Of a stretch of 43,130 nucleotides of DNA, positions 1 through 7,337 are shown piece by piece. Within the stretch, counting starts at the first letter, position 1; each line of letters begins with the position of its first letter. The notes under the pieces were generated by a model. That model did no database searches. It saw only the letters and a list, made by a program, of their open reading frames with translations, and was not told the DNA's origin. Origin of the DNA: Thermosediminibacter litoriperuensis (lineage in GTDB: Bacteria > Bacillota > Thermosediminibacteria > Thermosediminibacterales > Thermosediminibacteraceae); NCBI RefSeq assembly GCF_008124715.1, contig NZ_VNHO01000018.1, positions 1 through 43,130 of the forward strand, given 5' to 3'. Position numbers and translations under genes: made by a program.

Positions 1-1
1 A

Positions 2-262
2 TTCAAGGACCTGGAAGGCTGGATGCGGAGGAGGCTGCGTATGTGCCTCTGGAAGCAGTGGAAGCGGGTACGGACAAGATACCGCGAGCTGCGTGCACTG
101 GGGCTACCAGAGTGGGCAGTAAATGAACTCGCCAACGCTCGTAAAGGGCCGTGGCGGATGGCCCACGGGCCAATGAATAGAGCCCTGGGCAACGCCTACT
201 GGCAAACCCAGGGCCTGCTGAGCTTAACCGAACGCTACCAAACTCTTCGTCAAGCTTGGTGA
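2..262 (+). CDS. ltrA: Group II intron reverse transcriptase/maturase, C-terminal fragment
   Basis: The reading frame is open from base 2 and ends in TGA at 260-262, so this is the last 86 residues of a protein that begins outside the window. The tail matches the end of bacterial group II intron-encoded proteins: a WMRRRLRMCLWKQWK block, then KGPWRMA and a final GLLSLTERYQ segment. This part belongs to the maturase X/thumb and C-terminal region that binds the intron RNA and promotes splicing and retrohoming. The stop codon is directly followed by intron domain V, as in bacterial introns where the ORF lies in domain IV. Whether the full protein and intron are intact cannot be judged here. Confidence 0.88.
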   Translation, partial: FKDLEGWMRRRLRMCLWKQWKRVRTRYRELRALGLPEWAVNELANARKGPWRMAHGPMNRALGNAYWQTQGLLSLTERYQTLRQAW

Positions 263-332
263 ACCGCCGGATGCGGACCCGCATGTCCGGTGGTGTGAGA
301 GGACGGGGGTTAGCCGCCCCCTCCTACTCTAT
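261..332 (+). mobile_element. Group II intron 3' end (domains V and VI)
   Basis: Directly after the maturase stop, bases 261-295 form a short hairpin (ACCGCCGGATG against CATGTCCGGTGGT), as in the catalytic domain V of bacterial group II introns. Bases 296-328 form a second hairpin with arms GGACGGGGG and CCCCCTCC, the position and shape of domain VI. The 3' splice site should lie at about 330-332 (CTACTCTAT). The intron exon junction then leads into about 140 bases without a recognisable gene before gltS. Confidence 0.8.
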
Positions 333-476
333 TTGGTATGAGATTTGCTTTTACTATATGTTAAAGTTTGAATGTAAATTTGTGATGGATGGAGGGGAGG
401 ACAAATGTTATGAACCGGATATATATTTAAAATATTGTTAGGACATGAAAATGCCTGATAAGAAGGGTGAGAGAAC

Positions 477-1721
477 ATGAGTTTTGAGATAGTTGAAGGT
501 CTTCTGACGCTAAAATTAAGTCTGGTGGGTACTCTGGCCGTTGCAGTTCTTTTATTGATTTATGGAAATTGGATCCGAAAGATTTTTCCTTTCTTCACTA
601 GATTCTGCATACCCGCTCCGGTAATAGGAGGTTTTAGTTTTTCGCTACTGGCGTGGCTTTTTAAGGAATTAGATATAATGGCTTTTAATCTGGATACGAC
701 ATTACAGATGCCTTTAATGATAGCGTTTTTTACTACCGTGGGTCTTGGAGGCAGCCTGGGGCTTATAAAAAAAGGCGGGAGATTGCTGCTTGTATATCTG
801 GTGGGATGCTGGGTACTGGCAATAATGCAAAATGTGGTGGGCGCCGCTACAGCGATGCTGACCGGAATCCATCCGGTTCTGGGCGTTATGGCCGGAGCGG
901 TTTCACTGGAAGGCGGCATGGGGGCTGCGTCGGCTTTCGGCCCAACAGCTGAACAGATGGGTGTTCAGGGTGCGTTTGTTGTCGCTGTCGCCTCGGCGAC
1001 TTATGGTTTGATTTCAGGGGGCCTCCTAGGCGGACCGGTGGCGAAATGGCTTATAGAGAAAAATCGCCTGGAGATAAAGACCGATGAAAGAGAAACCCCG
1101 TTATACGAAGAGGTTATTACGCAGGAGACGGGTAAAGAAAGATCCCTTGTCACCAGCAACAGCATGCTTTATATGATGGGATTATTGCTTGTTATCATGG
1201 TCCTCGGAGAATTAATAGCCGGATATATTAAAACCGCCACGGGTTTTGTACTTCCGGGTTATATCACCGCCATGTTTGTAGCGGTCGTATTCAGAAATAT
1301 CAATGATTCGGTTAAATTTGTAAAGGTTCATGACGAATCCGTTAACCTTATCGCGGATGTATCTCTCGGGTTATTTCTATCGATGGCCATGATGTCGTTG
1401 AAGATATGGGAACTGGCTTCTCTGGCATTGCCGCTTATTATTATACTAGTGGTGCAGACCATATTTATATTGGCGTACTCCATTTACTTCATGTTTCCCT
1501 TGCTCGGCAGAGATTACGATGCCGCCGTTATATGTGCCGGTTTAGTAGGTCACGGCCTGGGAGCCACCCCGAATGCCATAGCCAACATGAATGCCGTATC
1601 GGAGAGATACGGGGTGGTTTCGCGAAAGGCGTTTTTGATTGTTCCCCTGTGCGGAGCGGTGCTTATTGACCTTGTGGGAATCCCCAATATTGTGTGGTTT
1701 ATAAATTATTTTATTAAATAG
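477..1721 (+). CDS. gltS: Sodium/glutamate symporter GltS
   Basis: This 414-residue membrane protein imports glutamate with sodium ions. It has about ten to twelve hydrophobic segments and the family's two Gly-rich re-entrant signatures: SLEGGMGAASAFGPTAEQMG near residues 143-162 and LVGHGLGATPNAIANMNAV near 354-372. Length is usual for GltS (about 400). The ATG at 477 follows an AAGGGTGAGAG ribosome binding site. It is followed, 29 bases later, by formiminoglutamate-processing genes whose product is glutamate, so the three genes probably form one glutamate/histidine catabolic operon. No clear promoter was found in 333-476. Confidence 0.93.
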   Translation: MSFEIVEGLLTLKLSLVGTLAVAVLLLIYGNWIRKIFPFFTRFCIPAPVIGGFSFSLLAWLFKELDIMAFNLDTTLQMPLMIAFFTTVGLGGSLGLIKKGGRLLLVYLVGCWVLAIMQNVVGAATAMLTGIHPVLGVMAGAVSLEGGMGAASAFGPTAEQMGVQGAFVVAVASATYGLISGGLLGGPVAKWLIEKNRLEIKTDERETPLYEEVITQETGKERSLVTSNSMLYMMGLLLVIMVLGELIAGYIKTATGFVLPGYITAMFVAVVFRNINDSVKFVKVHDESVNLIADVSLGLFLSMAMMSLKIWELASLALPLIIILVVQTIFILAYSIYFMFPLLGRDYDAAVICAGLVGHGLGATPNAIANMNAVSERYGVVSRKAFLIVPLCGAVLIDLVGIPNIVWFINYFIK

Positions 1722-1750
1722 TTAAAATTTGAAAAAAAGGAGTGTGCAAG

Positions 1751-2641
1751 TTGAAAAAAATAGTCGAGTGTGTTCCGAATATCAGCGAGGGCAGAAGGAC
1801 GGAAGTTATTGAAACGATTGTTGACGAAGTCCGGAAAGTGGAAGGGGTGAAACTTCTGGATGTCAACCCTGATGAAAGCCACAACAGAACGGTCATCACT
1901 TTTGTCGGCGAGCCGGAAGCAGTAAAAAAGGCTGCTTTTGCCCTGTGCGCAAAAGCAGCGGAACTGATAGATATGGAAAAACATAAAGGCGAACATCCGC
2001 GCATCGGCGCTACCGACGTGATACCTTTTATACCCGTTAGCAATGTAACCATGGAAGAATGTGTGGAACTGGCGAACGAACTAGGGCAGGAAATTGCTGA
2101 AAAGCTGGGAATCCCCGTCTATATGTATGAGGAAGCAGCTAAAATTCCCGAGAGGAAAAGCCTGCCGAATATAAGAAAAGGAGAATATGAAGGATTAAAG
2201 CAGGAAATTACGAAACCCGAGAGAAGACCCGACTACGGTCCGCCGCGCATGCACCTTACCGCTGGTGCTACGGTTGTTGGTGCAAGGCAGTTCCTCATAG
2301 CGTATAATATAAATCTCGATACTGATGATGTGAAAATCGCCAAAAAAATTGCCAACAGCATAAGGGAAGCGAAGGGCGGTTATAAATATGTGCGGGCTAT
2401 GGGCGTCATGATCGAAGGAAGGAATGTGGCGCAGGTAACAATAAATATGTTAAACTACACCGGCACGCCACTATTCAGGGTTTTTGAAACGGTAAAATCC
2501 GAAGCCGCGAGATACGGGGTAAACGTAATAGGAAGCGAAATCGTCGGTCTGGTGCCGGTACAGGCTTTGCTGGATGTGGCCGATTTTTACCTGCGGTTGG
2601 AAAACTTTGATAGAAAACAGGTGCTTGAATTAAATATTTAG
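1751..2641 (+). CDS. ftcD: Glutamate formimidoyltransferase
   Basis: Transfers the formimino group of N-formimino-L-glutamate to tetrahydrofolate, giving glutamate and 5-formimino-THF, the last step of one histidine degradation route. The protein begins KKIVECVPNISEGR, the hallmark N-terminus of the formiminotransferase domain, and contains HKGEHPRIGATDVIPF and the GPPRMHLTAGATVVGARQFL block. I place the start at the TTG at 1751, eight bases after AAAGGAG; a GTG at 1742 in the same frame overlaps that binding site. At about 296 residues it covers only the transferase domain of the bifunctional animal enzyme; the cyclodeaminase is the next gene. Confidence 0.92.
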   Translation: MKKIVECVPNISEGRRTEVIETIVDEVRKVEGVKLLDVNPDESHNRTVITFVGEPEAVKKAAFALCAKAAELIDMEKHKGEHPRIGATDVIPFIPVSNVTMEECVELANELGQEIAEKLGIPVYMYEEAAKIPERKSLPNIRKGEYEGLKQEITKPERRPDYGPPRMHLTAGATVVGARQFLIAYNINLDTDDVKIAKKIANSIREAKGGYKYVRAMGVMIEGRNVAQVTINMLNYTGTPLFRVFETVKSEAARYGVNVIGSEIVGLVPVQALLDVADFYLRLENFDRKQVLELNI

Positions 2642-2664
2642 CTTTTAAAAAGGGGCAGATAGAC

Positions 2665-3297
2665 ATGACTTTATCTGAGTTCAACATCAAAGACTTTGTA
2701 TCTATACTGGCATCAAAAGAACCGGCCCCTGGGGGCGGCTCAGCGTCAGCCCTCGTGGGAGCCGTGGGAAGCGCACTTTCTTCCATGGTGGCAAATCTTA
2801 CTCTGGGAAAGGAAAAATATAAAGACAAAGAACCCCTCATGCTGGAAATTTTGAAGGAAGGGAAAGAGCTTCAGGATTCGCTGATTTCGATGATTGATAA
2901 GGATACGGGGGCCTTTAACAGGGTGGCCGAAGTCTTTAAGATGCCGAAAGATACGGAAGAACAAAAAGCAGCAAGAAGTGAAGCCATGCAGAAAGCTTTA
3001 AAAGAGGCCACACTGGTGCCGTTTACAGTAATGGAAATGTGCATGTTTGCCTTAGAGCTTCACAATAAAGCCCTTGGCAACTCAAATACCTCCGCCGTTA
3101 GCGACCTGGGAGTCGGTGCATTATGCCTCAAAACTGCTCTCCAGGGCGCATGGCTCAATGTGAAGATAAACCTTAACGGCATCAAGGACGCCGGATTTGC
3201 GGCCGAAATTGAGGCGAGAGCCCGAAAGATGCTGGAGGAAGGGACAAAGATAGCGGACAATATTTACCGGAAAGTACTGGAGGAATTTATAAGATAA
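2665..3297 (+). CDS. Formiminotetrahydrofolate cyclodeaminase / methenyl-THF cyclohydrolase family
   Basis: A 210-residue, mostly helical protein of the FTCD C-terminal/FchA family. It shows the early signature PAPGGGSASALVGAVGSALSS (residues about 19-39), and the later GNSNTSAVSDLGVGALCL. Directly downstream of the formimidoyltransferase, it most likely converts 5-formimino-THF to 5,10-methenyl-THF with release of ammonia. The same fold also serves as methenyl-THF cyclohydrolase (FchA), so the alternative activity cannot be excluded by sequence; the neighbour favours the cyclodeaminase. ATG at 2665 follows AAAAAGGGGCAG. The gap to ftcD is 23 bases, which fits co-transcription. Confidence 0.88.
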   Translation: MTLSEFNIKDFVSILASKEPAPGGGSASALVGAVGSALSSMVANLTLGKEKYKDKEPLMLEILKEGKELQDSLISMIDKDTGAFNRVAEVFKMPKDTEEQKAARSEAMQKALKEATLVPFTVMEMCMFALELHNKALGNSNTSAVSDLGVGALCLKTALQGAWLNVKINLNGIKDAGFAAEIEARARKMLEEGTKIADNIYRKVLEEFIR

Positions 3298-3356
3298 AAA
3301 AAGAATATATAATAGTATCTCACTTGAAAGGAAATCGGCGAAGAGAGGGGTTAAAT

Positions 3357-3698
3357 ATGGAAAAAAATTGGGCCCAAAAGCTCCCCGTTGCCGTTACCAT
3401 ATGTGACGCAGAGGGGAAAATACTCTACATGAATGAGAAAGCCTGCAAGACGTTCGAAAAAGACGGCGGCGCTGGACTCATCGGCAGGAACGTTCTGGAT
3501 TGCCACCCCGAACCGGCCAGGAGTAAATTAAAATACATGCTTGAAACCCAAACCAAAAACTGCTATACGATCGAAAAAAATGGCATAAAAAAATTAATCT
3601 ATCAAACGCCCTGGTACGATGAAAATAACAATTATGCAGGATTCGTTGAATTTTCCATAGAGATTCCGTTTGAAATGCCGCATTATATAAGAGCATAA
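3357..3698 (+). CDS. Small single PAS-domain protein
   Basis: A 113-residue soluble protein that is essentially one PAS domain: LPVAVTICDAEGKILYMNEKA, then GRNVLDCHPE near residue 50, and the closing strands up to YAGFVEFSIEI. There is no output domain, so it would act as a stand-alone sensor or ligand/heme-binding module. I chose the ATG at 3357 because AGAGAGGGG lies six bases upstream; an upstream TTG at 3324 would add eleven residues. It follows the cyclodeaminase by 59 bases and may be in the same transcript. Substrate or partner unknown. Confidence 0.75.
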   Translation: MEKNWAQKLPVAVTICDAEGKILYMNEKACKTFEKDGGAGLIGRNVLDCHPEPARSKLKYMLETQTKNCYTIEKNGIKKLIYQTPWYDENNNYAGFVEFSIEIPFEMPHYIRA

Positions 3699-3822
3699 TA
3701 AGCGTCCCGCGTTAGGCGAGGGGGATGGGACGTTGCAGGGATAAATATGGCTTTACATTGGGACATCATGTAAGAATCTTTGAATACGGCAGGTAATGGC
3801 CTGTCTTTAGCCATAAGAAATC

Positions 3823-3915
3823 TTACTTCCAGGCCAGCCTTGAGCTATATATAAAGCCTCTGGAATTCCCTATCCGAATCACATCAACCTTAATAACCTC
3901 AAAGATTGATTCAAT
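3823..3915 (-). pseudogene. Possible remnant of an AbrB/MazE-type antitoxin
   Basis: Read on the minus strand from about 3915, one frame gives VIKVDVIRIGNSRGF, which resembles the IGNSRGIRIPK core of AbrB/MazE swapped-hairpin antitoxins. The frame loses the usual IPKALLEQ continuation and hits TAA at 3823-3825. No toxin gene is visible next to it. The resemblance is short, so this is a weak call for decayed DNA in the 563-base gap 3699-4261, whose other contents are the promoter, riboswitch and terminator listed separately. Confidence 0.3.
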
Positions 3916-3942
3916 ATATATTACATATATTATGCAAACCGG

Positions 3943-3971
3943 TTGACACGGGAATCTACATTTGATATAAT
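3943..3971 (+). promoter_or_regulatory. Sigma-A promoter of the riboswitch unit
   Basis: A perfect consensus pair: TTGACA at 3943-3948, a 17-base spacer, and TATAAT at 3966-3971. Transcription should begin near 3978, about 25 bases before the start of the c-di-AMP aptamer. Confidence 0.88.
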
Positions 3972-4004
3972 ATTTTGCACAATAAAAAAGGATGCTATAA
4001 TCTT

Positions 4005-4157
4005 GAACGCTGAGTTCTTTCTATGGCCTACCCCATAGAAAGAAGCGGGGGACCCAACTTTTGGGGTGAATCTCCTTCATAATAGGGAATAAAACCCTAT
4101 TATGAGGAGTAGGGTTACCTCTTCAACCCGAACCCGTCAGCTAACCTCGTAAGCGTG
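4005..4157 (+). promoter_or_regulatory. c-di-AMP riboswitch (ydaO/yuaA type)
   Basis: The leader carries the conserved blocks of the ydaO-yuaA aptamer in order: GCGGGGGACCCA at about 4045-4056, TTTGGGGTGAATC at 4060-4072, AGGGTTACCTC at 4111-4121, and the signature ACCCGTCAGCTAACCTCGTA at 4132-4151. The ends ACGCT and AGCGT (near 4007 and 4152) can close a P1 helix. A variable hairpin with arms CATAATAGGG and CCCTATTATG lies between. This class binds cyclic di-AMP and usually turns genes off through a downstream terminator; one is present at 4200-4230. Known targets deal with potassium, osmolytes and cell wall, so control of the two genes downstream is notable. Confidence 0.93.
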
Positions 4158-4176
4158 GAAAGAGGAGGTTTGTAGC

Positions 4177-4236
4177 ATGAGGGTATTATTTGCCCGATCA
4201 AAGCTATGGTCCTCCATAGCTTTTATTTTGCCTTAA
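4177..4236 (+). CDS. Putative 19-residue leader peptide across the riboswitch terminator
   Basis: An ATG at 4177 lies eight bases after a strong AGGAGG site (4163-4168) and opens a frame of 19 codons ending in TAA at 4234. The peptide would be MRVLFARSKLWSSIAFILP. The frame runs straight through the intrinsic terminator hairpin at 4200-4224, so ribosomes translating it would block hairpin formation. Bases 4164-4170 (GAGGTTT) can also pair with the AACCTC of the aptamer core (4143-4148), which would connect ligand binding to access to this ribosome binding site. No homologue is known to me; expression is inferred only from the site and the placement. Confidence 0.5.
   Translation: MRVLFARSKLWSSIAFILP
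4200..4230 (+). terminator. Riboswitch expression-platform terminator
   Basis: A ten-base perfect stem AAAGCTATGG / CCATAGCTTT with a TCCT loop, followed by TATTTTG. It lies between the c-di-AMP aptamer and the opine-dehydrogenase-like gene and is the likely off-switch. Confidence 0.85.
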
Positions 4237-4261
4237 AAGCCGAAAGAAAGGGGGAATATCG

Positions 4262-5395
4262 ATGATAAAGGGGCCGGAAGAGGTGCGTTACACCGTAATA
4301 GGGGCGGGTAACGGCGGCCTTGCCATGGCAGGATATTTGGGGTTGATGGGCTTTACGGTTAACCTTTACAACAGGTCCGAAGAAAAGATAAAGGACCTGA
4401 TAAAAGACCCGAAAATACATTTGACCGGCGCCGTGGAAGGCGAGGGCAAGCTTTCCATGGTCACTACCGATATAAGAGAAACTATAGAGGGCTCGGATAT
4501 CATAATGGTAACCACTCCCGCCACTGCCCATAGGGAGCTGGCGGAGCAGATGGCGCCTTACATTAAGGACAATCAGATTATCGTGTTAAACCCCGGCCGT
4601 ACCTGCGGAGCGCTGGAAGTTTACGAGACGCTGCGAAAGTCAGGGTGCACGAAAAATGTGATAGTTGCCGAGGCGCAGACTTTCATATACGCCTGCAGGG
4701 CTACGGGTCCCACCAGTGCCAGGATATTCAGCGTGAAGAACGAAGTCAAGCTGGCGGCTATTCCGGCGGAGAAGACGGAGCTGGTCATAAGGCTTTTATC
4801 GGCCGCATATCCGCAGTTCAAACCCGCCAGGGACGTTATGGAGACCAGCCTCAACAATTTCGGTGCGATATTCCACCCTGCTCCTACGCTGCTGAACAGC
4901 GGACATATAGAAAGGGGCCAGACCTTTGAGTATTACCTGGAGGGAATAACCCCCAGTATAGGTCAGATGCTGGAAAGGCTCGATGCCGAAAGAATGAAGG
5001 TAGCAAGAGTTCTGGGTGTAAAGGCGATATCGGCTATGCAGTGGTTGGAGGATTCCTACGGCGCCTGCGGGAACTCCATATACGAAGCCATACAGAACAA
5101 CCCCGCGTACAAGGGCCTTACGGCGCCGAAGGATCTTAAAACCCGGTACATTTACGAAGACGTGCCCTTTAGCCTAGTTCCCATTTCATCACTGGCCAAA
5201 AATCTGGGCATCGAGACCCCGGCTATAGATACGATAATTCGCCTTGCCAATATGATGACCGGAGTGAATTTCTGGGAACAGGGCAGGACCGTCGACAAGC
5301 TCGGGTTGGCGGGCCTGAGCCCGGCGGAAATCCACGAATTTGTCCAAAACGGTTACCTCGAGATTAAGCGTCCTGAAGAGGAGGTGGTGGCGTAA
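4262..5395 (+). CDS. NAD(P)-dependent opine (octopine/nopaline) dehydrogenase family protein
   Basis: A 377-residue oxidoreductase. Residues about 9-40 form a Rossmann nucleotide-binding fold (YTVIGAGNGGLAMAGYLG, then YNRSEEKI at the end of the second strand). The remainder, with FHPAPTLLNSGHIER and YYLEGITPSIGQMLERLDAER, matches the helical octopine-dehydrogenase domain with its characteristic conserved His. Family members join an amino acid to a 2-oxo acid by reduction of the imine, but many bacterial members have unknown substrates. ATG at 4262 follows GAAAGGGGG. The stop overlaps the start of the next gene (TAATG), implying translational coupling. Expression is expected to follow c-di-AMP. 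Role in osmolyte metabolism is an inference only. Confidence 0.82.
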   Translation: MIKGPEEVRYTVIGAGNGGLAMAGYLGLMGFTVNLYNRSEEKIKDLIKDPKIHLTGAVEGEGKLSMVTTDIRETIEGSDIIMVTTPATAHRELAEQMAPYIKDNQIIVLNPGRTCGALEVYETLRKSGCTKNVIVAEAQTFIYACRATGPTSARIFSVKNEVKLAAIPAEKTELVIRLLSAAYPQFKPARDVMETSLNNFGAIFHPAPTLLNSGHIERGQTFEYYLEGITPSIGQMLERLDAERMKVARVLGVKAISAMQWLEDSYGACGNSIYEAIQNNPAYKGLTAPKDLKTRYIYEDVPFSLVPISSLAKNLGIETPAIDTIIRLANMMTGVNFWEQGRTVDKLGLAGLSPAEIHEFVQNGYLEIKRPEEEVVA

Positions 5396-7041
5396 TGAAA
5401 AGGATTCTTGGGGCGACCATCGGCAGCTGCGTACACGTGGCGGGTGTTATGAACTTCCTCTCACTGGCCGAACGGGAAGGATATGAGGTCGAGTTTTTAG
5501 GTGCGGCCGTTTCCATAGATGAATTAATCGCTGCGGTTAAGGAAAGAATGCCCGATTACGTGGGTGTAGGTTACCGGCTTACCCCGGAGCCCCTGAGGGA
5601 AGTGCTGAAGGAACTGAAGGAAAAAATTAAAGCCAATGGTCTTGATTCGGGGATTAAGTGGATTTTCGGAGGCACTGAACCCACAGCGAAGGTTGCGGAA
5701 GAAAGCGGCATTTTCACGAAGATTTTCAACGGCCTGGAGGATATAGACGAGGTTATCGGATTCCTTAAGGGTTACAGGCGTTCCGCCGAGGAGACTTACC
5801 CCGCGGACCTGATATCGCGCATTGAATCCAAGTACCCTTACCCGATCCTGAGACACCACCTGGGCTTGCCTTCATTGGAGGCGACGATAGAGGCCATCGA
5901 AAAGGTCGCGGAGGCAAAAGTACTTGACGTGATTTCCATAGCACCGGACCAGAACGCCCAGGAGTACTTCTTCGAGCAGGACAAAATGGACCGGAGGCTC
6001 GATGGAGCCGGGGGTGTGCCGGTCCGTTCCAGGGAGGACTTCCTTTCGCTTTACCGGGCCTCCCGCCGCGGAAATTACCCGCTGCTTCGCTGCTACAGCG
6101 GTACCAGCCATCTGATAGAGTTCGCCGAAATGCTGCAGGATACCATAAAAAACGCCTGGTGCGCCGTGCCGCTCTGCTGGTACAACGTGCTGGATAAGCG
6201 GGGGCCCAGACCTCTCAGGGATTCAATAAGGGAAAACCAGCAGGTGATGAAGTGGCACGGAGAAAGGGGCATTCCGGTGGAAGTGAACGAATCCCACCAC
6301 TGGAGCCTCAGGGACGCCCACGATACCGTAGGCGTCGCCACCGCCTTTCTGGCAGCATACAATGCCAAAAAGATGGGTGTAAAGCACTACATTGCCCAGT
6401 ACATGTTCAACGTGCCGCCGTCCCTTTCGCCGCGGATGGACCTGGCCAAGATGCTGGCAAAGATCGAGCTGATAGAATCGCTGCAGGATGAAAACTTCAG
6501 GGTTTACCGTCAGGCAAGGGCGGGCCTTGCCAGCTTCCCGGGGGATCTGGCCCAGGCGAAAGGGCAGCTGGCGTCGTCAGCGTATCTTGCTATGGCGATA
6601 AAGCCTCACATATACCACGTAGTTGGTTTCTGCGAGGCCCATCATGCAGCCACCGCCGAAGACATAATCGAGAGCTGCAGGATAGTGCGCGGCGTTATAC
6701 GCAATGCCTTCCTGGGCCTTCCGGACATGGTAAACGATCCGGTGGTTCAGGAGCGCAAAAAGCAGCTCATAGAAGAGGCCATGATCACTCTGGAAGCCAT
6801 AAAACAGCTTAATTCGGGGGTGGAAGATCCCTGGACCGATCCGGATACCATTGCAAGAGCTATCGAATTGGGCATCCTGGACGCACCGCACCTGAAGGGC
6901 AACCCGGCGGCCTGCGGCAAACTGGTCACCAGGCTGGTGGACGGAGCCCTTTACGCCTATGACCCCGAGGAAAACAGGGTACTTACCGAAAAGGAAAGGA
7001 TTGAGAAAATTTTAAAGAGGGTCGAGATGACCGTAAGCTGA
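5395..7041 (+). CDS. B12-binding-like domain plus mutase-type barrel protein, uncharacterised
   Basis: A 548-residue protein. Residues 1-135 look like a cobalamin-binding Rossmann domain: ILGATIGSCVHVAGVMNFL at the position of the DxHxxG loop, then a Gly-rich IFGGTEP strand near residue 91. The lower-ligand His is kept (His14) but the Asp of DxHxxG is Cys12. Residues about 150-480 resemble the TIM barrel of B12-dependent carbon-skeleton mutases such as glutamate mutase E, with LRDAHDTVGVATAFLAAYNA and GVKHYIAQYMFNVPPSL. The reaction is unknown. Start overlaps the preceding stop by one base, so the two proteins are made together. A methyltransferase or a non-B12 barrel enzyme remain alternatives. 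Confidence 0.68.
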   Translation: MKRILGATIGSCVHVAGVMNFLSLAEREGYEVEFLGAAVSIDELIAAVKERMPDYVGVGYRLTPEPLREVLKELKEKIKANGLDSGIKWIFGGTEPTAKVAEESGIFTKIFNGLEDIDEVIGFLKGYRRSAEETYPADLISRIESKYPYPILRHHLGLPSLEATIEAIEKVAEAKVLDVISIAPDQNAQEYFFEQDKMDRRLDGAGGVPVRSREDFLSLYRASRRGNYPLLRCYSGTSHLIEFAEMLQDTIKNAWCAVPLCWYNVLDKRGPRPLRDSIRENQQVMKWHGERGIPVEVNESHHWSLRDAHDTVGVATAFLAAYNAKKMGVKHYIAQYMFNVPPSLSPRMDLAKMLAKIELIESLQDENFRVYRQARAGLASFPGDLAQAKGQLASSAYLAMAIKPHIYHVVGFCEAHHAATAEDIIESCRIVRGVIRNAFLGLPDMVNDPVVQERKKQLIEEAMITLEAIKQLNSGVEDPWTDPDTIARAIELGILDAPHLKGNPAACGKLVTRLVDGALYAYDPEENRVLTEKERIEKILKRVEMTVS

Positions 7042-7043
7042 AT

Positions 7044-7080
7044 TAAAAAACCGGCCTTTAGCGAGGCCGGCTTTTACTTT
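7044..7080. terminator. Bidirectional terminator between convergent genes
   Basis: A hairpin CCGGCCT / AGGCCGG (7051-7057 with 7064-7070) flanked by AAAAAA on the left and CTTTTACTTTT on the right. It ends the riboswitch-controlled operon on the plus strand and can serve the minus-strand sspH unit. Confidence 0.85.
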
Positions 7081-7322
7081 TAGGATTTCTGAGAGTTCGA
7101 AATGGTTACCACCATGGACAGCTCTTTTGCCCGGGTGGAAGCCGTGTCGTAGAGGGTGCGTATACACTCCCATACTTTCTCGGGGGACCCGGTTATATAT
7201 GTGCTTATGGTTCCCACCTGGCAGGTGACGCCCATATCCTTAATGGACGCCAGTGCCTGATTTACGACCTGATCGGAGTTCTGTGTCTCCAGGGGATAAA
7301 TGGATACCTCGCAGCTGATCAA
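7080..7322 (-). CDS. Thiamine-binding (YkoF/MTH1187, DUF77) family protein
   Basis: An 80-residue protein with the compact ferredoxin-like fold pattern of the MTH1187/YkoF family: VSIYPLETQNSD at the start, ALASIKDMGVTCQVGTISTYITG in the middle, and a C-terminal helix-strand ending in MVVTISN. Such proteins bind thiamine or pyrimidine parts and are often near thiamine salvage genes; none is visible here. The start is a TTG at 7320-7322 (minus strand) preceded by GGGAGGTGATATA. It lies 15 bases after sspH and is probably co-transcribed with it. Confidence 0.75.
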   Translation of the reverse strand: MISCEVSIYPLETQNSDQVVNQALASIKDMGVTCQVGTISTYITGSPEKVWECIRTLYDTASTRAKELSMVVTISNSQKS

Positions 7323-7337
7323 TATATCACCTCCCGT

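Noticed and set aside
256-441. Open frame of 61 codons overlapping the intron 3' end
   Set aside because: It lies over intron domains V and VI, has no family resemblance and its composition changes abruptly at the intron border; taken as chance.
3700-3735. CGTCCC / GGGACG hairpin as terminator after the PAS gene
   Set aside because: Only six pairs, a long loop and no T run.
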